Shown here: positions 20,213 to 27,276 of the stretch, one piece after another
Layout of the letters: every line of letters begins with the position of its first letter
Position numbering within the stretch: position 1 is the stretch's first letter
Source of the DNA: Parietichytrium sp. I65-24A
Taxonomy: Eukaryota > Sar > Bigyra > Thraustochytrida > Thraustochytriidae
Assembly (NCBI GenBank): GCA_012862575.1
Contig: BLSF01000029.1
Span: forward strand, 248,001-312,000
Length of the DNA stretch: 64,000 nucleotides
Direction: 5' to 3'
Notes under the pieces: model-generated
What the model was told of the DNA's origin: nothing
What the model saw: only the letters and a program-made list of their open reading frames with translations
Databases searched by the model: none
Position numbers and translations under genes: made by a program

Positions 20213-20532
20213 CGCGTGAGTGTACACGTATCGCACACATCTTTCGCTGACTGCGAGAGAGATCATTTTTTTCCCGCCTAACTGAACCTACCTTCCCCTC
20301 ACTACCGCTAGCTACTGCTTTCGTGAACAATTCCTTGATCGAGAACAGCCTCCCATTCCAATCTTGCGTTCCGCACCGCGACCACACAATAGCTCGCTCC
20401 TCCCAGTACTTCCAGTCAACAAAGCAGCCTCCCTCAGTGAAAAAGCACCACAGTCCCCACAGTCCCCACAGTTCCCACAGTAAAAGAGTCCGCGCGTACG
20501 CCCACACACCCACAAGCAAACGCAGCTCAAGA

Positions 20533-21462
20533 ATGCGGCCGTACCGCCCCAAGGTGGTGTCCTCCTCCTCCTCGTCATCATCAACGTCATCAACGTCGGG
20601 GGTGCGCGCCAAGATCCTCGGCGAGGACCCTTCTTCCTCCTCCCGTCAGAGCCGCGCTCCTCCTGCGGGCGGTGTGTCCCCGCGCGGCGATGCGTTCAGC
20701 GGCGAGGACCTTTCGGTTGGCGTGGTCAAGTCCGCTGCGGGGTCCGCGATGGTGCGCGTGGGGAGCAGCCGCGTACTGGTGTCCGTGCACGGTCCCACCG
20801 CGATCCGGTCCGCGTCGGAAGTGTCCGCGGACGGCGCGATATCGTGCCAGGTGCGCATGGCGCCGTTCAGCCAGTACCAGCTGCAAGGGCTGGACAGCCG
20901 CGGCGCGGAGACGCTGAGAATCCGCGCGGAGAGGCGGCTGGGCGCGAGCATCCTGCGCGCGGTGCAGGGCAGCGTGCGGGTGGACAGGTTCCCCAAGGCG
21001 CTGCTGGAGCTGCACGTGCTCGTGCTCAGCGACGGCGGCGCGGCGCTCAGCGCGGCGGTCACGGCGGCGTCGCTGGCGTTGGCGGACAGCGGCGTGGAGC
21101 TCTTCGACCTGGTCACGTGCGCCACGGTGGCGGTCATGGGCGGCTCGGGGGCCAATGCCAATGCCAATGCAAATGCAAATGCCAATGCAAATGCCAATGC
21201 AAATGCGGAGGGTAAGATGGAGATGGAGATGGTGGCGCAGCCCAGCGCGGAGGAGGTCGCCGCGTGCGTGAGCAGCACGACCATGGCGCTTCTGCCGACG
21301 TCGGAGACGCTGTCCGATCTCGTGGTGGACGGCCCGGTGTCGTTCGCGCAGGCTGGCGAAGTGACAAAGGCGTGCTTTGCCGAGTGCGCGCGCATGCACC
21401 AGGCCATGCGCAAGTGTCTGCTCGAGAGCGCGCTCGAGAAGGAGAAGGAGTTCAGCTCGTGA
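20533..21462 (+). CDS. MTR3: Exosome core subunit of the RNase PH family (Mtr3/EXOSC6-like)
   Basis: 309 residues from the ATG at 20533 (AAGAATGCGGCCGTACCG). After a Ser-rich head, the RNase PH fold shows VGVVKSAAGSAMVRVGSSRV, LVSVHGPT, ISCQVRMAPFS and the block ALLELHVLVLSDGGAALSAA with VTAASLALADSGVELFDLVT. The last two are closest to Mtr3/EXOSC6 as I remember it. Mtr3 is a non-catalytic member of the six-subunit ring of the RNA exosome, which carries out 3'-5' RNA decay and processing in nucleus and cytosol. An (Asn-Ala)n run of about ten units at residues ~205-225 comes from a hexanucleotide repeat. Rrp42, Rrp46 or another ring member is a less likely alternative. It converges with the carboxypeptidase gene. 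Confidence 0.8.
   Translation: MRPYRPKVVSSSSSSSSTSSTSGVRAKILGEDPSSSSRQSRAPPAGGVSPRGDAFSGEDLSVGVVKSAAGSAMVRVGSSRVLVSVHGPTAIRSASEVSADGAISCQVRMAPFSQYQLQGLDSRGAETLRIRAERRLGASILRAVQGSVRVDRFPKALLELHVLVLSDGGAALSAAVTAASLALADSGVELFDLVTCATVAVMGGSGANANANANANANANANANAEGKMEMEMVAQPSAEEVAACVSSTTMALLPTSETLSDLVVDGPVSFAQAGEVTKACFAECARMHQAMRKCLLESALEKEKEFSS
21150..21207 (+). repeat. In-frame AATGCC/AATGCA hexanucleotide repeat
   Basis: About ten hexamer units inside the Mtr3 gene encode alternating Asn-Ala. Unit variants (AATGCC, AATGCA) are interspersed, so the array has had time to diverge at synonymous sites while the reading frame was kept. Confidence 0.9.
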
Positions 21463-21843
21463 GGAGGAAGGAGGCTTGGTTTCGTTGGACTGTGCATGTG
21501 CATGTGCATGTGCATGTGCATGTGCATGTGCATGTGCATGTGCATGTGCATGTGCATTTTGAAAAGCGTCTGGGAAGCTTTGCTCCTTGGTGCGGTCCGT
21601 CACGATCCCCAAGCGCGCACAGAAGAAGGGTCGGTGAGCCCTTTTTGCATCTCTCGCATCTTTCTTCGGCTTGTGATCTCTGCCGGCCGTGTGCGGTGCC
21701 GCAGACCAAAGTCTTTTCGTTGAACATGCAGTTTGTAAGTAAATGATCAATGTTTACAGAGAAATCTCTCTACTAGCTACTAGTACGACAAAGGCGTTGT
21801 CTTCCCCCCTGAAAAGACGCCGCCGCCTCACCTGCTTGCCGCA
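21463..21843. other. Convergent 3' spacer with hexanucleotide repeat
   Basis: 381 bp holding the 3' UTRs of the convergent Mtr3 and carboxypeptidase genes. The only notable content is the TGTGCA array at 21491-21557. Confidence 0.6.
21491..21557. repeat. (TGTGCA)n hexanucleotide microsatellite
   Basis: Eleven near-perfect hexamer units, 29 bp after the Mtr3 stop codon and thus probably in its 3' UTR. The unit is related by period, not by sequence, to the coding AATGCN array 300 bp upstream. Confidence 0.9.
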
Positions 21844-23337
21844 TCATGACGACTTGGCCCGACTCCGCCTCGCCGCCCGACGACGGTATACAATGGAGAA
21901 GATAACAAGAACTCCGCAGACTCCCACGATTTCCATTGGCTGTGAATCAAATGTCGGGGTCATGACAGCCACGCTGCGCAAATCAATTTCTGACTCCCCT
22001 GCGCTCGAATCGCCGGCGAGGGGTGTTCCTATCATCTCTTTTCCGGCATCTTGTCTAACAGTGAATACATTTAGATTCTCCGAAGGTCTGCTGTTTTCAA
22101 AATCCATTCCTCTTGCAATTTTTCCATTGCCAGCAGCATCTGACACTGCTCTGACTTCCTGCTCCCCAGCGCCACCCACGCTTGACTCGCCGAAAGACTC
22201 TGCACCGTGAGGTGAATCATCTACGCCGTCGTCTTGCATCTCGGCAACAAAGCTCCCGACGAATGAGTTGTCAATTGGGACCGGGTCCTTCACCTCCCAC
22301 CTCGACTCCGCACCGTTCGCTTCAATCGACTGATCTTTGCGAGTCAAGATCCCGGAGGCGGTTCGGACAACCTGTGCAAGAATCTGCGTGGTTGGACGAA
22401 TCGACTGCGGGGTAACCTTGAAGAGTTCTCTGAAGGAGCTCGGCGACGGCTTTCCCGGCACCTCGACAATGTACGCAGATCTCACAGAAGGCTGTGCTTG
22501 TATCCAGTCGATAGAAACTCCAGTATTGGCTGGGTCGCCAGTGAACGGACTTCGCTCGCTCAAGCGCAGTACTGGATGCGAGCCCGCCAGGGCCTGCGCT
22601 TCCTCCAGCTGCGAAAAAGAAGCTGAATTCGGGGGAAGAATACTTTTCGAGCAGCAATGAACGTCCAAAACCACGCTGCTTCCTCGAAGCAAGTTTTGAA
22701 CGAGCTGACGAACACCCCTGGACTCCCTCTCAGTAAAAGGCTTTGTGCCAGCGTACAGCTCGCTTCGTGATGGAGACATGTATTTGTCAGGCTCCCAGTG
22801 GTCGAGCACGCCGAAATTGCGATTTAGGTCTACTCCTGAACTACCGTTCACTTGTGGGGACCTTGTTTTCCGCCAGTGCCGGCCGCCGTTGTGAGTGTAC
22901 TCAAAACCGTCTGGGTTCACCACTGGCAAAGCTATCACCCTGCCGCCTGCTTTAAGCACCCACTCGCTCAACTCTTGCATCTTGCTCGCAAGCAGGCACA
23001 TGATGGCTCCAACGGATGCCCACTCCCGCCCATGCATTCCTCCCAAAAGCACAAGGTCCCCCACTTGGTCAGCTGATGATTCACGCCCATTTTTGGGCTC
23101 CAATATCAGTACAGTCAGCGGCCTTCCCTCGTAGCTATAGCCATCGTCCTCTTCTCGGAGCACTGCTATGGCAGACTGGTTCAGCTTCTCTCCCGCAGTG
23201 GTCACCACCTTGGCGGAAACCTCGCTGCCCGGTGCGTTCGCTCGAGCCGCCAGCTGCTCCAACCAACGCACAGCCCAAGAAGCAGACGCCGGGAAGCGAG
23301 AGCACATGCGCGTCGAGACATCCGCTGCTCCCGTCAT
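21844..23337 (-). CDS. Zinc carboxypeptidase, peptidase family M14, with C-terminal membrane anchor
   Basis: 497 residues from the ATG at 23335-23337 (a second in-frame Met is residue 11). The M14 catalytic set is visible: MHGREW gives zinc ligands H102 and E105; NPDGFEYTHN; GVDLNRNF with substrate-binding N172/R173; LDVHCC gives zinc ligand H227; SIDW and YIVEVPG give the general base E292. It should remove C-terminal residues from peptides. Family members are normally made with a signal peptide and propeptide; neither is evident here. A single hydrophobic segment (~467-483) followed by RRRAARRSRAKSS ends the chain, suggesting a tail anchor with the enzyme domain in the cytosol, or type I topology if an unseen signal exists. 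Substrate class cannot be fixed from sequence alone. Confidence 0.88.
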   Translation of the reverse strand: MTGAADVSTRMCSRFPASASWAVRWLEQLAARANAPGSEVSAKVVTTAGEKLNQSAIAVLREEDDGYSYEGRPLTVLILEPKNGRESSADQVGDLVLLGGMHGREWASVGAIMCLLASKMQELSEWVLKAGGRVIALPVVNPDGFEYTHNGGRHWRKTRSPQVNGSSGVDLNRNFGVLDHWEPDKYMSPSRSELYAGTKPFTERESRGVRQLVQNLLRGSSVVLDVHCCSKSILPPNSASFSQLEEAQALAGSHPVLRLSERSPFTGDPANTGVSIDWIQAQPSVRSAYIVEVPGKPSPSSFRELFKVTPQSIRPTTQILAQVVRTASGILTRKDQSIEANGAESRWEVKDPVPIDNSFVGSFVAEMQDDGVDDSPHGAESFGESSVGGAGEQEVRAVSDAAGNGKIARGMDFENSRPSENLNVFTVRQDAGKEMIGTPLAGDSSAGESEIDLRSVAVMTPTFDSQPMEIVGVCGVLVIFSIVYRRRAARRSRAKSS

Positions 23338-23669
23338 TATCTTTGATGGCCCCGGTCACCGTCACCGTCACCGTCGCCTGCTGCTGCTGCTGCTGCGTGT
23401 AGTCTCCTGAACGAGTGAGTTTCCGGCCGTCTCTTGAGTCTCTTGGCTACTATAAGCTACTAACTCTATACTGCTCCTGCTACTACCACCACCACACAAA
23501 GATATATATATATAATTGCGTCGAAGGTAGTCAGAGATAGTCAGAGCCAGCTAGCTCTGTGGCCAGCCAGCTACTCCGTACCAGACAGATCGACCCTCGA
23601 GTAGCTCTGTGCGATGTATTCGCTCCATTCTGCAACACGAAAAAAGTGAGTGTGTTCGCGGGGGTTAGG
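23338..23669. other. Spacer between carboxypeptidase start and TrmO end
   Basis: 332 bp. It contains a CACCGT/CTG repeat (about 23352-23398) in the carboxypeptidase leader and a TA run (23503-23514). Both flanking genes are on the minus strand, so this holds the carboxypeptidase promoter. No gene is seen. Confidence 0.5.
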
Positions 23670-24868
23670 TCACTTTTCCTCGGTAGTGCTCTTTTCGTGG
23701 TGTTTTGCCAGATCAGCGCGGTCATACGCCTTGGCCCGTAGGACGGTGACAAGGCGAACGTGGTGGCGAACATCCATGAAGAACTGCACATTGTCCATGA
23801 CGCACTGGTGCTCCTCGACGCTGGACTCTTCTACGTCCGCGCCTCGGCCCTGGTGCACGGCGCGAATGTCAAGCCGCAGAATCTGCACCAGCGCGGCGGC
23901 CAAGTCATCGCGCGTCTTGTAAAACTCCGTGACTCCGGATTGCACCATCTGGTCCATATCCGCCAGCGCCCCTGACCCCATTTCAATCTTCCAACTGATG
24001 TTGTCCTCCGACTGCACCCATGGCGCGAAGCGAAGCGGCGTGCACACTTCCTCGAGGCCACGCACGGGTTTCAGTTCGTAGCCGAAGGGCACGTCGCCCG
24101 GCACGAACGGCTTGACGTCCAAGATCGGCGTCTCATCGCACAAGTCGATGCCCTTGACCACTAGCCTGCGCTGTCCGGGGTCCACGCTGACGATCGTGGC
24201 CAGCGTGAGCCCAATTGGGTTGGGCCGGTGGGGCGAGCGCGTGGAGAACACCCCCGTGGACGCGCCCAGCAAGAGCGGCGGGCGGATCATACCCGGGTAA
24301 ACCCTGCCTTTATCCTGCCACCACCCTCTGCGCCGTCCGCCCGTCTTGTTCCTGGAGAAGACAAACACCAGCCAAGCGTGCGAGAACCCTTCCAGTCCTT
24401 GCAGCGCCGCGTGAGACACTCGAGGGCTCAGCTCCACGCATCCGGCGGTGTCCGGCGCCAGGTTTCCCTGCCGCGGCACGCCACGTTTGTTGGCGAAAAC
24501 CGATCTACATTGCCCCACACTCCGGAACGTAAACCCCCCGTCAGCGTCCGCCTCGCCGCACGCGTCCAGCGCTCGTCCCGGCTTCTTGTCCCCGCCGCGG
24601 CGAATCCCCACACCTACGTGTCCCCGCTGTCCCCGCTGTCCCAGCTGTGCGGATGCTGCTCTTGCCGAAGCGCCGTCCTCGCCCAGTCCCCGCAGTCCCC
24701 GCAGTCCTCGCCGTCCTCGCCCGGCAGTTTCGCCGAGTCCTCGCTCGAGTACTTTACCGCCTCGATGGGGGAGTGCGCTTGCTCACCCACAGCTGCTGAG
24801 TCCTCTCCGTCTCGCTGGGGGTCCTCGCCGCGACCCAAATTCGCCGAGCCGCCTTCCTGGGAAGCCAT
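23670..24868 (-). CDS. TRMO: tRNA (adenine(37)-N6)-methyltransferase TrmO/TRMO (TsaA family), probable 5' intron
   Basis: The long exon (23670-24613) encodes the TsaA/TrmO fold: FRSVGQCRSVFANKRGVPRQ, FSHAWLVFVF, the family hallmark STRSPHRPNPIGL, LDVKPFVPGDVP and a C-terminal DIRAVHQ...VRLVTVL part. The enzyme N6-methylates t6A37 of tRNA-Thr(GGU) to m6t6A using SAM. The exon has no in-frame ATG before the conserved domain. An ATG at 24866-24868 opens an acidic frame (MASQEGGSANLGRGEDPQRD) in another phase. A GTGAGC donor at 24786 joined to the GTAG acceptor ending 24614 restores the frame (exon 1 24787-24868, intron 173 nt). Other GT-AG pairs, such as a GTAAAG donor, also work, and no clear branch site is visible, so the junction is tentative. 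A sequence error is the alternative. Confidence 0.75.
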
Positions 24869-24869
24869 C

Positions 24870-24950
24870 TCTCTCTATGTATATGTATATGTATGTATCT
24901 CTCTCTCTCTCTCTATGTATGTATGTATGTACGTATGTACGTATGTATCT
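24870..24950. repeat. CT and TATG/TACG microsatellites
   Basis: CT runs alternate with ATGTAT and TACG units directly upstream of the TrmO ATG, so they probably form its leader or core promoter. Confidence 0.8.
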
Positions 24951-25519
24951 CTACGGGCACTAAGCTCCGTCGCGTAAGTCAGTCGCGTACCCCCGATAGT
25001 GGGTGGGTGTGCGCTCGAAACCGTAGCGCAGCTGTGTGGGTTAGCCCGAAGCTAGTGGTTGTTATGATCTCGGGGAAACGGGGAAATGATGAATGAATGA
25101 ATGAAACATCCCAGTGATCACTGTGGACCACTGCAGGGGTTCTAGCGTATGTGCCTGTGCTGCGGGGACGAACAGAGAACTGTTCAGAGGAGCTGAGAAC
25201 CGAAGAACCGGGAAAATATTCGCAGAATTTGAGAAACGTAGATGGCCAACGGTGCTCCGCGCACCAAAAGAAACCAACCCTCTCTAGAGCAGCTACAGGG
25301 CACCCTAGGCCTCGATGGCTGGTTCCGGGGACCTTACGCCACACCACCACGCTCTACGCCAAACGCCTCCCTCCGCACCGGCGCGGAACCCATATCCACC
25401 TCAGCGGCCCTATCCGTGTCACACATTGCCACACTCGAACTCCTACCGCGGAACCCAATCCCTTACCTCTGCGAAACCCAAATTGCGTTCCTCGGACCCC
25501 GAGATTCTCATAATTCTCA

Positions 25520-25566
25520 CCCCACCTTCCGATAGGGTTTGTTTACGCTCTCACCCCGTGGCTTCA
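25520..25566 (+). repeat. Dispersed ~50-bp element, copy C with direct repeats
   Basis: Runs CCCCACCTTCCGATAGGGTT ... CCCCGTGGCTTCA. It is bracketed by the 11-bp direct repeat CATAATTCTCA at 25509-25519 and 25567-25577. The flanking repeat differs from that of copy B, as expected for target-site duplications of independent insertions. Confidence 0.7.
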
Positions 25567-25699
25567 CATAATTCTCATCGTTCCCCATCCCCAACATTGC
25601 AATCTTTTATAATCTTTTTTGATTTGATTGACAGTGAGTTGGTACTGTGAGTACAGTGAGATTGATTTCTCAAGAGAGAGACATGGAGAGACTGAAAGA

Positions 25700-25842
25700 C
25701 AGACGAACACACAAACACACAAACACAAACAAGCAAACAAACAAACACACACAAAGAGAGAGAGAGAGAGAGAGAAGTGTACTCGCAGTACGTACGTACG
25801 CTGATTGATTGATTGATTGAGTGAGTGAGTGAGTGAGTGAGT
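25700..25842. repeat. Compound microsatellite (ACACAA, GA, GTAC, GATT, GAGT)
   Basis: Successive short arrays of ACACAA/ACAA, GA, TACG, GATT and GAGT end 15 bp before the dehydrogenase ATG, giving a purine-rich leader. Confidence 0.85.
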
Positions 25843-25856
25843 AAGAGAAGCGGACG

Positions 25857-27014
25857 ATGGCGCAGGAAGACAAGATGCGCGCAGTGTGCTTCGAGCGACC
25901 GCTGCAAGTGTCCGTGCGAAGCGTGCGCGCCCCTCGCGTGGAGCATGGCGGAGACGCGGTGGTGAGGGTCCGTTACGCAGGGTTGTGCGGCAGCGACCTG
26001 CACCCTTTCCGAGGCGCGGAGCAGGGGCTCCAGCCGGGCACGGTGATGGGCCACGAGGCCATCGGCGTAGTGGAGTCCGTAGGCAGCGACGTAGCGCAAT
26101 TCCGCGTGGGCGATGTGGTGGTGGCTCCTTTCACAGTGTGCTGCGGCGGCTGCCCAATGTGCGCGACAGGACTGTCATGTAGGTGCGAGAAGAGCGCGCT
26201 GTTCGGTTGGGTTGCTCAAGATACGGGAGCGGGCCTGCAAGGCGCGCAGGCCGAGATGCTACGCGTGCCAATGGCGGACGCCACGCTGTTCAGATTGCCC
26301 GACGGCGTGGACCAAAAGAAAGGGCTCCTGCTCGGAGATATCCTGCCAACCGGGTTTTACTGCGCCATGCGGGGCTTGAAACTTCAGGATGCTCAGAGCA
26401 CGGTGTCCGAGCAGCAGGTGGCGTCGGACTCGGCACAGCCCAAGCAGAGGCTCGTTGTCGTCATTGGATGCGGGCCGGTTGGGTTATTGGCAATCGCATC
26501 GGCAAGGTCTTTGGGAAAAGAAGGCGTCAAAATCTTGGCGGTCGACGCTGTCAAGGAGCGCCTCGAGACTGCTATCAAGTTGGGTGCCGATACGGTGAGC
26601 AACTTCAAGACAGATGATGTAGCCGAGGCTGCGCGCCAGCTTAGCCCCACCGGTCTCGGCGCGGATGTCGTGCTCGAGGTTGTCGGCCAGCCGTCCGCTA
26701 TGCGTCTTGCGTACGACTGCCTCAGACCTGGCGGTGTGATCTCATCGGTTGGCGTTCACGCATACGAGAAGAACGAGATCTCGCCGATTCTTGCCTACGA
26801 CAAGAATATCACCTTTGCGTCTGGCCGGTGCCCAGTGCGCTCGTTGCTCTCCAATCACGCCGACGAGATGCTTAAAGTCCTGGAACAACTTGACGGGGAT
26901 GCATTTTTCACACACGTCGTAGACATCGAGCAGGCAGAGAGGATGTACGAGATTTTCAACGAGCAAGCCGAAGGCATAATCAAATGTCTCTTTGATTTTG
27001 GGCAACCAAACTGA
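25857..27014 (+). CDS. Zinc-dependent medium-chain alcohol dehydrogenase (formaldehyde-dehydrogenase-like)
   Basis: 385 residues from the ATG at 25857. Catalytic zinc ligands are C44 (GLCGSDLH), H66 and E67 (GHE), with D161 in GDILPTGFYCA. The structural zinc set C96-x2-C99-x2-C102-x7-C110 is complete. A Rossmann NAD(P) motif GCGPVGLLA starts at 204, followed by VDAVKERLETAIKLGAD. The GDILPTG motif is shared with formaldehyde dehydrogenases and related polyol/alcohol dehydrogenases of the MDR superfamily. The reaction is oxidation of an alcohol to an aldehyde or ketone in the cytosol; the substrate cannot be read off. No targeting peptide is visible. Length (about 385) and domain order are normal. 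It converges with the coiled-coil gene 262 bp downstream. Confidence 0.9.
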   Translation: MAQEDKMRAVCFERPLQVSVRSVRAPRVEHGGDAVVRVRYAGLCGSDLHPFRGAEQGLQPGTVMGHEAIGVVESVGSDVAQFRVGDVVVAPFTVCCGGCPMCATGLSCRCEKSALFGWVAQDTGAGLQGAQAEMLRVPMADATLFRLPDGVDQKKGLLLGDILPTGFYCAMRGLKLQDAQSTVSEQQVASDSAQPKQRLVVVIGCGPVGLLAIASARSLGKEGVKILAVDAVKERLETAIKLGADTVSNFKTDDVAEAARQLSPTGLGADVVLEVVGQPSAMRLAYDCLRPGGVISSVGVHAYEKNEISPILAYDKNITFASGRCPVRSLLSNHADEMLKVLEQLDGDAFFTHVVDIEQAERMYEIFNEQAEGIIKCLFDFGQPN

Positions 27015-27208
27015 GCTGGCAAGTTACATACATCTATTTATTCACTCGTATCACCCTCTTTACCAGGAGCTGGTGCAAGTCTGGCTGGCGAATGGGGGAC
27101 ACAATGGCAAGAGCACCCGCTGCAGCGAGACATCTGCCCGGACGGATATTAAAATAGTAATGCCCTCGCAAGTTCGTCTATTCTTACTTTACCTTAGTCT
27201 GGGCACGT

Positions 27209-27218
27209 GTACGCGTAC
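27209..27218. promoter_or_regulatory. GTACGCGTAC palindrome cluster in convergent spacer
   Basis: GTACGCGTAC lies inside a longer run of alternating GTAC/CACGTG words (27203-27235). This copy is in a convergent 3' spacer (27015-27276) rather than a promoter, which argues for a structural or neutral origin of at least some of these dyads. Confidence 0.3.
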
Positions 27219-27276
27219 ATACGTACACGTGTACTGCAAACATAAACGATCATACTTCCGTGACGACACCTAGCAG

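Larger units (their letters stand above)
19676..20532. other. Intergenic region with 151-bp tandem duplication
   Basis: 857 bp between the zinc-finger gene and Mtr3. It holds a two-copy tandem repeat (19830-20129) and a 16-bp GTAC palindrome (20197-20212). The frame of the Mtr3 gene is open back to about 20323 but has no ATG before 20533, and its His/Ser/Pro-rich content is not conserved in Mtr3. Confidence 0.5.
24869..25856. other. Divergent spacer TrmO / dehydrogenase
   Basis: Nearly 1 kb between divergent genes. Contents: TATG/CT microsatellites immediately upstream of TrmO (24870-24950), dispersed-element copy C with its direct repeats (25509-25577), and a compound microsatellite next to the dehydrogenase start (25700-25842). 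No coding sequence is supported. Confidence 0.55.

Noticed and set aside
21452-21727. Cys-Thr repeat frame (CTCTCT...) opposite the TGTGCA array
   Set aside because: Pure translation of a microsatellite in the 3' UTR.
20590-21750. Long minus-strand open frames rich in His/Ala and Met-His repeats
   Set aside because: They are antisense to Mtr3 and created by the hexanucleotide arrays and GC-rich codons.
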